DNA of 64,000 nucleotides from Liolophura sinensis (Eukaryota; Mollusca; Polyplacophora; Chitonida; Chitonidae), in the NCBI RefSeq assembly GCF_032854445.1, contig NC_088300.1, positions 67,616,984-67,680,983 on the forward strand, written 5' to 3'. A model generated the notes under the pieces. That model did not search any database. It was not told the DNA's origin and saw only the letters and a list, made by a program, of their open reading frames with translations. This document shows, in pieces, positions 49,583 through 61,563 of this stretch (positions within the stretch are counted from its first letter, which is position 1; the number at the start of each line of letters is the position of its first letter). The position numbers and the translations under genes are program-made.

Positions 49583-50716
49583 AACACGATTCTGTTGTGG
49601 TGAACCATTTATTAATGAATGACACGTTTTCTTGTTAAGGCACGTTTTGCTTGGGACTTTTGTATACACATTATAAAACTTACATCACATGTCAACCACT
49701 TTGTACCTTAAGCTTACAACTGTCTTACCGTTTAGCCATCTGGCCCGTAGGGCCATCCCGCAAGTGGGATACGATGTCTCCAGTGGCAAAACCAGATAAA
49801 CCCAATGCTATTTATATATCACTGTTCTGCGATCAGCGTGTTTAGCTTCTCAACAGGAGGTCGAGGTATATCGCTATAGTGTTAACTGTGCTGTAAGTAT
49901 ACTGCAGACCGTCTAATTGAGATTTTCAATACGCTTTTACTGATAGAATTTTTTGTTTGAAGATTATCCCAAGAGCATTTTTGATGTGTTTTTAATGTTA
50001 AGGAGTATATAAAATATAAAGATTGCCCTATGTGTTTATATAATCGTTTATCTTTTGCTAAATGTATATATATTAACCTCGAAGCTTATACATCCAGAGG
50101 TACTATTTTTTTTTAAAATATAAACTGAGTATAGGCGAAGAGAATTACGGATGAAGAATAGGGTGGGTCACCTGGATAACACTATAGGCCTAGCTATTAG
50201 ATACTGCTATTTCAAATTTTCTGCATGTAGTAACAGTCATAGGATCAATGGAAGGTTCTTTTGAGAGAAAGTAATTGGTATTAAAATAAAACTGGCCTGT
50301 GCCACGATACCCGGTGTTTGGCCACTATATATAGCTTGGTGAGATAGACCGTCTTTTACTTGATTTTATCATTAAATTAAATTGCTTATGTTAAGCAGAT
50401 ATTTATGCAGTCTACAGCGCACTTGATGTACAACGAGTCAACATTTAATGCTACCGTTGTGATAAATATGATGGGTTTGTATATGCATGTATGCTGTATA
50501 GACTTAAGGAGAAGTCTGACATCTCCGTAATGGCGGCACAATGGTATACAATTATATTTGCTAAATTCAGTTGTAATTTAAGCAATAAGTCGCGTATGCC
50601 ACGTGTTTATGTAGGAATTGTTTCTCTTTCCATACAAGGGAAATTTATCAAAGCGTATAGGACCTAAACGTATGGTTAGAATTAAGCCTATAAGTACATA
50701 TATGTGGATTTCTTTA

Positions 50717-50745
50717 TGTATTTGATTGATGTTTTACTCCGTACC
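50717..50745 (-). repeat. SINE family 1, tiny 3' end fragment
   Basis: tatttgattgatgttttactcc only. Confidence 0.5.
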
Positions 50746-51577
50746 CAGAATCTCTGGCGCTCTGCTTCATGATTGTGTCTAATTCCGCTTAACCTGAAGC
50801 TAGAGGCCGTACATTCATGGTGTTGAATTAGATCGCCACGTTGGATGCATACATGAACAGTTGCAATCAAAGCGCAACTGAGGTGCATGTTTTGTTATCT
50901 AGAACTGATATTCTAGTATGGTACACGGTTTGAATACTGATTTCACTCAATTACCTAGAACTCCTTGAGTTACGGCTCCAATCAAATAAATAAATAAATA
51001 AATCGTGTCGTGAGCTTTACTTCGAAAGAGTCTAGATTTTATTTAATTTGTAGCCCACACATTTGTAAAAAGGCATGTATATAAAAGATTTGTTTTAGAA
51101 CGCTGTAAACAGAGTTAAAAAAAAGTTACAGAAATAATTTAGAGCGTCAATTTTATAGGATAACGTGTCAGTACTTCTACAACCATGATTCCAGTAACGA
51201 ATGAAATAGACTATAATGTGGCGTAATAATTTATGTGCGACCTTTCACCGGGTGCTATTTGGGGAAAAGAAATGGTCAGGTCACATGTTGCCTTCGGTGT
51301 CTCAATTAAGACAGTATATTTCGTTGTACCAGGGTTGCATTGAAACGAAATTATCAACGCCAAAGGTCACATTAAACAAAGCAATAAGGTTTAAAGAGCT
51401 CTTTTTTGTAAGGGAGATAACTTGGGAGGGAGTTTGCTTGAAGCCACGTGTTAGTTGTTTACTTCCGCTAAGTGCCTGGAAAAGGTCAGTGTGACCCAGG
51501 CGTTTGTTGTGGATATGTAAAGTGTAGACTGTAGAAGTGTAGGGGATTCTCTCACGGATTGCATCCTACGAGAGGTT

Positions 51578-54500
51578 ATGGAAGATTCCAGCTTGTTATC
51601 GTACACGGCATCGCTTCATATACAGAATAACAGACCACACAAACCTCGTTTGGTGGAACTGTTAGCTCTTGTGGTTGTTGTTTCTCAAGTTGGCTCCACC
51701 GTCTTGACTCCGCTATGGATTGATTCAGTCCGACAGGCAAGCCTCATTCGGAGGGCTAACAAATCCAGAAGTTGGATCAGAAGCGATAGCGTAGGCGGAG
51801 AAATTTACAACAATAAATTACAAAGACATGGATTACTATTCGAAACTGTGGTGTTGGACGAAAACACAAGTTCTGTAATCTACAATGTTACAACAGCGTA
51901 CAAACTGTCTCACCACGTTGCTGGTTTTTTCATACTGATTTTTGTCAGCTCTGTGCATGTGATTTGTTTCGGACTGACCCTGCTGGCGTTTCTAAAGTTG
52001 TATCCTGGGAAGTATATCACTGAAAGAGAGCTGTTCTACCCTAAATCGGAGTTTGTTATTGTGGGGTTGTGCTCTGGGCTGGCTTCCCTGTTGTTGGTCT
52101 ACTCCAGCAGTGGTGCCAGAACAGCGCCTTACTTACAAGCTATTATTGCTAACTTCTCAATTCCCATCACTTTCACAACTAGGTGTGTAGACACTTTATT
52201 TATTACTTAAAGTGATGAAAGAACATAAAACAATATAAGAGAGCCTCAGTTTAGGCCAACTTATTTTATTTTATTTAATTTTTTGCTGAATTATGCTTGA
52301 ATTATGTCATTGTGGTGGGTTTTATAACGACCATGTGGGTTAGTGTACCAGTACCACGTGAGTTAGCATCCCTGCATTCCGCAGTGACCCAGGAGCCTCT
52401 CACCAATGCAGTAGCTATGAGTTCAAGTCCAGTCCATGCTGGCTTCCTCTCCGGCCGTATGTTTGAAGGTCTGTCAGCAACCTGCAGATGGTCATGTGTT
52501 GCCTTCGGTTTCCTCTCACCATAATGCTGGCCGTCATCGTATAAGTGAAATATTCTTGAGTATGACCAATCAGATAAATAAATATTATTTAAAATGATAA
52601 AAGGAAGCAAAAAAAAAAAACAATAATGTCATTATGTTGGGATTTGTAAGACCTATAGTGATAACAGTGGATGTCAGTGATGTGACTCAGAATTTTCTGG
52701 TTTTATTTAATTTCGCTTTATGGAAGAAATTCTTTTTATGATTGATAGTGTGTATCTACTCATCTACCAAGTCCACCACAGTGTTCAAATGATTAACTGC
52801 AAAAAGTCTTAAAATACCCCCCAAAACAAATGTTGTACAAAGTTGTCCCAACTTTAAACTGCTTCTAGTGCAGTTACTGTAGCCACTCTGGTGCTTATTT
52901 CATCTTCGGTTTTCTTCTAATTTAAGACATTTAACAGTAGCTTACATGTACATGTATATACAATTTGTATTTATGACATCACTGTGTAATTGGTAAATAG
53001 AGACAAGTGATAAGATACAAGTTTATTTAGTGTCAGTACTAGGTATTAAGTAAAACAAATACCATGTGAGAAGAGTGTATATGCCTGTATTGCATGTATA
53101 TACATGTAGCCTCATGAAAATCCATGTTGTTCATATTTTCTTTAAACAGAAAAAAGATTAATGATCATGGTATCTGAAGCCATATATCATAAAACACACT
53201 CTGTTATCATTACGGTGGCTAATTCTTCTAAATTTTTGTTTTCAGATTTTTTTTGTTGAAGAAAAAGCCAACACTCAGGAAGTTGATCTGTGGAATTGTG
53301 ATTCTGTTGGCGGAGGTGTTGTCACTGTTACCCACAATATTCCCTCAGTTAGAGCCCCACAAGGCAGCTGTAGATGATGGTGGGGATCAGAAAGGAGCAG
53401 GCAGAGTTCTTTGGCCTTTGTGCTTCATGGCCTCTTTTGTAAGTTTTTAAAGTGAAAGAAAACAAACATTTAGAAAGTAAAAGTCAGTGGAAAGAAAATT
53501 CATAATTATATCCAAAAATAACTTTCAGTGCTCCAGATAAGGGTCATTTCACTGTAATTTACACATCATATTAAGTGACCCAGTGCACTGAGAAGGTGAT
53601 ATGTGGGCTTACCAATTATGTAGTTAGACATATCATCTACATAACATCAAGATTTAGTGTTGGGCAAACGCTTCTGTAGATGAGAGGCGAACTCAAGGAA
53701 TTATCTCCATGGCCAAGTGGGGTTAGCACGCCAGTGCGGCACAATGACCCAGGAGCCTCTCACCAATACTGTCGCTGTGAGTGAAGTTCAACTCATGCCA
53801 GCTTCCTCTCTAGTCTTACATGATAAGGTGTGTCCGCAACCTGTGGATGGTCGTGGGTTTCCCCCGGGCTCTGCTTGGTTAACTCCCACCAAGATGCTGA
53901 CTGCCTTCGCGTCAGTGAAATATACTTGAGTGCGGCATAAAACACCAATCAGATAAATAAATAAATCAGGGAGAATCACTTTTTTGACTCAAAAAAAGGT
54001 ATTAGTTGAGGTCAGTTCTTTGGCAAATAGTTCCTTTAATGTGGTTCACATGGTGAAAAAAACAAGGAAAGTGACACCAATGTTAGCTCCTGGAGCTGAA
54101 TGGCATGTCATACACAGTAAAAGTTGTCAGTTACCAATATTGTTAGGGAATGATTGTCGTGTTTGTATATACTGGCCTGAAAAGCACAGTTGGTACAGCA
54201 TCTGCTTCGGGAGCGGTAGATCCAGGATCAATCCTGGGTCAAGTCACACCTAACACTTTAAAAGAGGACGTTGTAATTTCCTTGTTTGGTGTTCAGCATT
54301 AGGGGGATAGTGCAACGACTAGTTCATCCATATCAGCATAATGGCTTGGGTGGGGCAGCTTACTTGCCTTCGGTACGTTGTCTCAGTGAAGCACCACTAG
54401 ATAAAAGAGCGGGGGAAATCCTTCCTGCAACAAGGAGGTACATTACATACACCCTAAGGATTCCTTCGTCGTCAAATGACTGAAAAATTGTTGAGCAAGA

Positions 54501-57500
54501 CGTTAAAGGCACTCACTCACTCACTCGTGTTTGTATAAACAGGTTCCCACGGCTGTTTCGAGATGCCTGGTGGAGAGTAATCTAAAGGGAGAGACGAAGG
54601 TGTATCCCACCCGAGTCCAGATCAATCCTATCTACTTCCTCTTCTGGCAATACTTGACTGCCACCATCTTTCTGGGGTGTGTCTTCTGGGTGGACATTAT
54701 ACCCGGGTTTGGCACCTCCAACAATATCATAGAGTTTGGGAAAACGTGAGTAAATGGTTGGTTATGTTTTCCTTTTCTTAAATTCCCGTTGACCAGTTTC
54801 GCATATGCGTACTGTTCCTGAAAGAATGACATAGGTGCTGAGGAGAAGTATCTGGCTGTGTACTGGCTGGAATGGGTGTTTCTCTGTTTCAGAATGGTGT
54901 GTTTTTTTTTTTGTTTTTATGTGAAAAATGTTTTACATGTGTATTTGTCTGTTTCAGACTTGTTTTCAACACATTGTGTATTTTTCCTACTTGTTGGCTT
55001 GCTTGTAATGTATATGTTTTTCTCTGTTTCAGACTTTTGTTTACCCTAATCCTTCAGCATTTTCACATCTGCAACCAGTTTTTTGAAACATTCTGAGTTA
55101 ACTGTGGGGTGTAGAGAAATACTTTGCTCAGTTTTATGAAGCTTGTGTTTTAAGTGACACAAAGAAACCATATTTAGCATCATTTTCAAAGTAAATGTAT
55201 GCATAAATTTCACAGAAAATAGGGCTTTAGAGGTTGAAAGTTTTAATACAGTGTGTGTATTTCCAGCAGAAGAGTGTACCTATAATGTGTGTGTTTCTCT
55301 GTTTCAATCTGGTGTTTTACACAGCGTGTGTATTTCCAGGAAAATAAGTGTACCTATAATGTGTGTGTTTTTCTATTTCAGGCTAGTGTTTACTACAGTG
55401 TGTGTATTTCCAGCAGAAGAGTGTACCTATAATGTGTGTGTTTGTCTGTTTCAGGCTAGTGTTTTACACAGTGTGTGTATTTCCAGCAGAGGAGTGTACC
55501 TATAATGTGTGTGTTTGTCTATTTCAGGCTAGTGTTTTACACAGTGTGTGTATTTCCAGCAGAGGAGTGTACCCATAATGTGTGTGTTTCTCTGTTTCAG
55601 TCTGGTGTTTAACACAGTGTGTGTATTTCCAGCAGAGGAGTGTACCCATAATGTGTGTGTTTCTCTGTTTCAGTCTGGTGTTTAACACAGTGTGTATATT
55701 TGCGGGAGATGGATGCACCTTTGATATCAGCATTATCGTCTTTCTTTGCCTGACATTTCTCCTCCTTCAGAACCTGACCATCCCACTTTTCCTCAAGTAT
55801 GCTGAAGGGACCAACTACTTCGCCTTAGTCAGCGTATGTATGGCCAATTTTGTGATCCTTCAAAAATTAAAGAAAATGGCCTCTAAAGGCATCATTAAAT
55901 ACACCACTTAAAACTATGCATAAATATACTTTCATGTGTTTTTTTTTTAGATTTTTTTGAAGAAAAGTTAAAGGCCTTCAGACATTTGAATTCTCATGAG
56001 GGCTACAGGGACCATACTATCAGATTTTAGGAACTCTGACATTAGCGGAAGTATTTCCAGTTCTAGTCACGACACTGATTGCTAGAATAACTTGAGTAAA
56101 AGATTACTGATAAGATATTCCCCCAAATTCCTTCCTTCTGGTGAACATCAGGTGATGTGATGTCAGAGTTCCTAGGTACTACCATAGTATTCAAATATTT
56201 GAATGCCTTTCAACACTCTTAAAAAAAAGAAAAACCTGAGAAAATAAAAGAAAGTATTTTTACGCATAGTTTTCATACACGCATAGTGTATGATGAACCT
56301 TACTTTACATTTTAGCTTTCTTTTACGTTACAAGTAGTTCTTGTAACGGTATTCGTAGCACACATTCATGTCTAAGACCACTAACTGTTGGTTAGTACAG
56401 GATTTAAATGTTGGTCTTGCTTATTGGGTCTGCTCTGCCAGGATGTCTGTCATTTTTATGACACGATACAGTTGATTCTCCGTCTCCTGACCAATACCTG
56501 ATGGCTGTAGTGTATGTAAAATAGTCTTAAGAATGACAGATATTTGTCTTTATATCAGATGTATATGAGATGTTGTTGTTTTTCAGTCCCTGCAGACACC
56601 ACTTGTTCTACTGTTTTGGACCCTTTTCACAGAGAGCCCATTTCTTTGGCATCCACATCTCCATCTTAGCACATGGCTCAGTCTGTCTGCAGTCTGCCTC
56701 ATCCTTCCAGCTATATACCTGTACATTACTGGGTAAGTCTGCGTCATCTACCAGCTATATACCTGTACATTACGGGTAAGTCAGCCTCATCCTACCAGCT
56801 ATATACCTTTACAGTACAGGGTAATCTGCCTCATCGTACCAGCTGTACACCTCTACAGTACTGGGTAAGTCTGCCTCATAGTACCAGCTATATACCTCTA
56901 CAGTACTGGGTAAGTCTGCCTCATCGTACCTGCTATGTACCTCTACAGTACTGGGTAAGTCTGCCTCATCGTACCAGCTATATACCTCTACAGTATAGGG
57001 TAAATCTGCCTCATCCTACCAGGTATACACCTCTGCAGTACAGGGTAAGTCTACCTCATCCTACCAGCAATATACCTCTACAGTACAGAGTAAGTCAGCC
57101 TCATCCTACCAGCTATATACCTTTACAGTACAGGGTAATCTGCCTCATCGTACCAGCTGTACACCTCTACAGTACAGAGTAAGTCAGCCTCATCCTACCA
57201 GCTATGTACCTTTACAGTACAGGGTAATCTGCCTCATCGTACCAGCTGCACACCTCTACAGTACTGGGTAAGTCTGCCTCATCGTACCTGCTATGTACCT
57301 CTACAGTACTGGGTAAGTCTGCCTCATCCTACCAACTATATACCTTTACAGTACAGAGTAAGTCAGCCTCATCCTACCAGCTATGTACCTTTACAGTACA
57401 GGGTAATCTGCCTCATCGTACCAGCTGTACACCTCTACAGTACTGGGTAAGTCTGCCTCATCCTACCAACTATATACCTCTACAGTACAGAGTAAGTCCG

Positions 57501-58465
57501 CCTCATCCTACCAGCTATATACCTCTGCAGTACAAGGTTAATGTGTATCATCCTACTAGGTATATACCTTCAGTTATTCCATATTTTCGTAGTGCTTCCC
57601 TTGATAAAAGGTATCACAGAAGGCATCTAATGCTGTTAGCATTTGGACGTGGCGGTGTGATAGAATTTAATCAACCACAGTAATTAACATTGTCTAATCT
57701 GCCTGTGTATGCTGTAAGGTTAACTACTTTTGAATCATTGCAGGTTGCTTCTGTGCATTGAGAAACTGACAGTCGGCAACATTTTCCATAGTCCATATGC
57801 TTAGATACTTGCCGTCAAGTAAGATAAATCCTTGAAAAGGGAACTAACCTATGTCTTATGAAAAAATAAAATTCAGTGGTTGATTAAATTTTTCACACTG
57901 GTAATTCCAAATGCTAATGGCATTAGATAATTGCCCTGATACCTCCTGTCAAGGGAAGTAATCTATGCATTATGAAAATATGGAGTAATGTTTGTCTAGT
58001 AAGTAGACAATCTCTGACAAGGCTGACGTTGCTCATGCCTGTACAATGGCCTTGTGCTTTCATTTTATTGAGCAAATTGTTAAATCAATTAAGTTTATTA
58101 TTTTTACTGTAGAAGAAGGTAGACCTTTCTCCCTCCATTTCAGAAGACTTATTAAAGCACTTTAAAAAGGGGAGTAACTTTGGCCCAAAATCATTATATC
58201 CAACTAAATCTAAATGAAAGTTCCCACACATTTCTCAAAGCACATGCATATTCAACTTTTTCTGTTATTCAAGACATAGATTTTGTGAGATAAGGTACAT
58301 GTAGTTTTCAGTGATGTAAACGATTTGAGTGTTTCTTTGTTTGATTTCACCAGTGACCCGGAGAACTCTTTGTCAAATGAGACAGCGTGTGCCTCTTCCA
58401 ATGAGAACACATCGTGTGTGGGAATCAACTCAGTCCACAAGTACGGGGCTGTGAACACCTCCTGA
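51578..58465 (+). CDS. CRT-like (drug/metabolite transporter superfamily) membrane transporter
   Basis: Six exons (51578-52182, 53246-53438, 54543-54745, 55674-55833, 56587-56732, 58354-58465) give 472 residues with compatible phases (2,0,2,0,2). About ten hydrophobic segments are visible, beginning ELLALVVVVSQVGSTVLTPL (about 27-46) and FFILIFVSSVHVICFGL, with later ones in every exon except the last. The segment YSSSGARTAPYLQAIIANFS followed by IPITFTTRFFLLKKKP, plus QYLTATIFLGCVFWVDIIPG, resembles the CRT-like family. These carry small metabolites or peptides across lysosome-like membranes in protists and slime moulds; animal members are poorly studied, so the substrate is unknown. The tail (exon 6) is short, polar and has two NxS/T sequons. 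Family assignment is from recall of motif and topology, not a search. Introns 2, 3, 4 and 5 are full of repeats. Confidence 0.75.
52330..52583 (+). repeat. SINE family 1, in CRT-like intron 1
   Basis: Part of the head, gacccaggagcctctcacca, gagttcaagtcc, through to accaatcagataaataaat. The 5' head is diverged. Confidence 0.85.
53703..53970 (+). repeat. SINE family 1, in CRT-like intron 2
   Basis: Head tccatggccaagtggggtta, internal gacccaggagcctctcacca, tail caatcagataaataaataaa. Confidence 0.85.
54174..54526 (+). repeat. SINE family 2, full length, abutting exon 3
   Basis: The tRNA-like head has agcacagttgg (box A) and ggatcaatcctggg (box B-like). The body has gcttacttgccttcgg and aaggattccttcgtcgtc. 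The tail is (actc)n, ending 16 bp before the start of exon 3 of the CRT-like gene at 54543. A partial copy is at 20838-21005. Confidence 0.8.
54877..55720 (+). repeat. 73-bp tandem array of splice-acceptor sequence ending in exon 4
   Basis: Acceptor-like ctgtttcag or ctatttcag ends fall at 54893, 54958, 55032, (55306, mutated to tttcaa), 55381, 55454, 55527, 55600 and 55673. The last five are exactly 73 bp apart and 55673 is the acceptor used by the gene model. Each copy also contains tctggtgtttaacacagtgt, the first bases of exon 4, and a diverged version of the following exon bases (to about 55720). Confidence 0.9.
55910..56273. repeat. MITE-like palindrome in CRT-like intron 4
   Basis: The arm from aaaactatgcataaa to about aggaactctgaca is inverted at tgtcagagttcct to gcatagtttt, about 120 bp each with gaps. 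A degenerate relative is at 15955-16345. Confidence 0.7.
56690..57575 (+). repeat. 44-45-bp tandem array of splice-donor sequence starting in exon 5
   Basis: The end of exon 5 (ctgcctcatccttccagcta ... attactgg|gtaagt) is unit 1. About 18 further copies follow; gt positions are 56776, 56821, 56865, 56910, 56955, 57000, 57045, 57090, 57135, 57179, 57224, 57268, 57313, 57358, 57403, 57447, 57492 and 57537. Twelve keep gtaagt. Three or four sequence variants (gggtaagt, gagtaagt, gggtaat) recur in order. Confidence 0.93.
57579..57983. repeat. MITE-like element in CRT-like intron 5
   Basis: The left arm (ccatattttcgtag ... cttcccttga ... catctaatgctgttagcatt ... tttaatcaaccac) is inverted in the right arm ending at gaaaatatgg. 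Arms are about 100 bp each with small gaps. It begins directly after the donor array. Confidence 0.75.
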
Positions 58466-61407
58466 ACCTCTGTAGGTGGTTCCCTGCTGAATGTTAGACT
58501 GGAACTCTAAAATGTGATGACTGACGTTTTTTATGTGAGAAAGGAAACTCTGATGGTTATGGAGTACCACATGTTTTGTGAAGGAAGATCCCTTACCCTG
58601 TCATGGAGGATGTCCAGTGTGTGATGGAGGCCCCCTTATGGTTCCTGTAGTACCCCAGCCCAGCCCTTGATGTTTGGTGGAGAACCCCTGTTATGGAAAG
58701 GGGGAACTCCTGTATTATGAATTTGGAGAACCTGTGATGTGTGAAGGAAGAACACCCCCCACCCCCACCCCACATGTGATGGAGGAACCTTGAATGATCT
58801 TTTTGATTGTTCATGGAATATTTTTATTTACAAATGTTTTAGTTTTTCTGTATTTTGCATGTTTTATGTGTAATATTTATTTTGTTGTCATAATACAGCT
58901 GCTTTGCTCAAAGATCTGATTAATATACATACAAATATACATACAAACTGCACTTTTTTACATTAATTGGTTTTAAAGTTTTGTGATTTTAACCATGGTT
59001 TATTATGGGAGGAGAGCCTTTGCTTTAATGGTGATTTGTTTGTGTCACTTAAGATGCAGGCTTCATTGAACAGCGCAAATTATTTCTCTACACCCCATAA
59101 TTCTTTTAGAATGTTTAAAAATATTGGTCGCAGTGGTTGAATTGGTTGAAGAATTGGGTTGTGTGTTAGTGGTAGATTCATTGACACTCGTGGCATACCC
59201 TGACTCTTCTAATTTATGGCACAGATGTTAGTAGTGCTGAAAGCAGAATATTACATTTCCTTACCAGCTTTTTCGAAAAGTAAAGATATGAGTATGTTGT
59301 TCATTAGATGGACTAACCATGCGAAAAAAAATGAACTAAATATTCCTGCTACAATTACGTGGGTACTGGCTAAAAAAAGCAGACCAGTTGTCCCAAGACT
59401 GAGAACAAATAGGGTAGCTACAGTATTGACCTTGACCGGGGGTTAGTGACAGTAGCCAATCAACAATCCTCATACAAGTTGGGCTGTTCATGTAGTCTTA
59501 CATGAAATTCATTCAAGGTTACTTGTATTCCAGCAGTATGACATTTACACTGACCTTACTCCACAGATACATGCACAACTTGTATGTCACACCTAGGGAA
59601 AGTTTAACTGTTACTTTATTGTTGCCAAAGGTTCGTGATTTACTTGAGGTACTCCACTTCCTGGCACCCATGAGGCAGGCCTTCCTGTGTCACTATGAGG
59701 ACATACTCTTGAGCATGAAATAAAACCCCAATTAGTCATTGTATAGTTTTTTTAATCTATCATCTCAAGTGTCTTAGTTTTTGCTGAAATGTTATCAAAA
59801 CATTAAACACACCAAAGTTTATTTTGTTAGCTGTTTTGCATTTTTAAAGAACAGACCTTTCCAATTTTTGTGCAGGAAATGTGTTATAAATTCTGACATT
59901 TGACCTTATTATAAATGTTAAATGTTTAAACATTGTAGTAAGTTCATTTAAACGCTTGACAGTTGTTTTAATTTTCAGTATGATGTTCGCACTGTTCTTG
60001 TTACATATAACTTGTTACATATTTTCTGTCTATAAACTAAGCAGAAAAATGCCAGATGTGACATTAGTCAGGGCCCCGTTGTTTTGGTGCCTTGTAACAG
60101 TTTAGCTATCACAATTCACCTCAGTTTGGGTATGTGCCTCGCATGTCTAACATACATTTGAGGAAAACCATAACTTTAATTCTGTGATGTTCCATGCCAT
60201 CTGTTAACAAATTACCTGATATTTGAGTTGATTAGGTTGTGCCTTGGGACATACATTTGTATATTATGGCTTTGAGCATGTACACACTACCTAAGCTTTA
60301 TTCTGCTAGTCCAGTTTACAGAACACATATATACAGCTTTCTGTTTGTATCATGTCTGTGGGTAACAGTTCCAACCCAGACATACATGTAGCTGATCATG
60401 CTTTGTTTTTGTTATACTTCTCTCTTTTCAGTTTAGCTGCTAGCATTTGTTGTTCTACGGTAGCCATTCGCATGTTGCCTCAGATAGTAATTATGGTGGT
60501 CTCGCCACAAAATCTTACAGCCTAATCAGATTGATCAAACTCTGTGGATAAATTATAAATACATAGTTTATAGGAGAGCAACCTATTTAAAATTGGATGG
60601 ATACTGTATTTTACGTAAAATGTCTTGTGTACAAATGCACTCTTAGAAGCATGCAAAAGCCTTGAAATGATACTTAATACTTTTGATGCCAACACTCAAG
60701 TTTTTCTGTTAAGAAATTTATACAACTTTGGAAAAAGCTCTAGAGGATAAATCAGTCAGAATCAAGCAAAAAGCTTCGCTTGAAAAGTGCTAAACATTAC
60801 AGGTGAAATACAGCACCGCATATTAAGGACAAAATAACTTGGAGTGTCCACTTTCATATATAGGTCTAGATACCAGTAACTTGAGACTTTTTAGCTGTTA
60901 CAAGCAGCTGCAAAAGTCAACTGCTCCGTCTTTTGATTGGTTAATTGATCAGTGGCTTGGCCTGTTCTTTTACATCCAGTCTTTTGGACTGTTCTTCAAA
61001 CAGGAACCTGAACGTGATAAGGCATTGAGTTTTTACAAACGGTCACATCCAGCTACCCTAAACATTTTCACATTTGAAAGAGCGACTTTCAGTGCAATTT
61101 TTTTCATTTAATTTTGGAGACAAAACTATGTTGGATGGATTGGCCAATTTCAGGGCTTCACAAAAAGTATAATTTTATCAGTCTACACAAAATAATGCCT
61201 GGAGAATATGCTTAAATACACACCTTGTAAACATGAGAAAAGTTTGAAGAATTACAGAAATTGCAAATTTCTGCCTGCTTTTATGGTGACAATCACAGTT
61301 ACTGTGCTGGTGACCTCTCACAGTCTATGGACAGAGTTATGTCCCATTACTTTGTGGACTTTGCTTGTTGCTTGAACTCTGGTCATAATATGTCACCCTC
61401 ATATCTG
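58466..61407. other. 3' flank of the CRT-like gene, no gene recognised
   Basis: Probably includes the 3' untranslated region. aataaa occurs at about 59720, about 1.25 kb past the stop; no nearer canonical signal is obvious. Short frames here have no recognisable domains. Confidence 0.4.
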
Positions 61408-61563
61408 TCACGTCTTAGGTCACGTCTTAGGTCACGTCTTAGGTCACGTCTTAGGTCATGTCTTAGGTCACGTCTTAGGTCACGCCTTAGGTCACGTCTT
61501 AGGTCACGTCTTAGGTCATGTCTTAGGTCATGTCTTAGGTCACGTCTTAGGTCACGTCTTAGT
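61408..61563. repeat. 12-bp tandem array, 13 units
   Basis: tcacgtcttagg repeated with occasional c-to-t (tcatgtcttagg) and one tcacgccttagg. It opens a chance RSRL repeat frame. Confidence 0.95.

Larger units (their letters stand above)
48000..51577. other. Divergent upstream region of bark and the CRT-like gene
   Basis: Both genes start outwards from here, so their promoters should lie near 48000 and 51577. I recognise no core promoter with confidence. SINE copies are listed separately; nothing else is coding. Confidence 0.45.

Noticed and set aside
56673-57182. 169-residue frame across the donor array
   Set aside because: It is in a different phase from exon 5 of the CRT-like gene and contains only array units.
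55240-57575. CRISPR array on the basis of regular repeats
   Set aside because: Units are contiguous without unique spacers and lie in introns of a eukaryotic gene.
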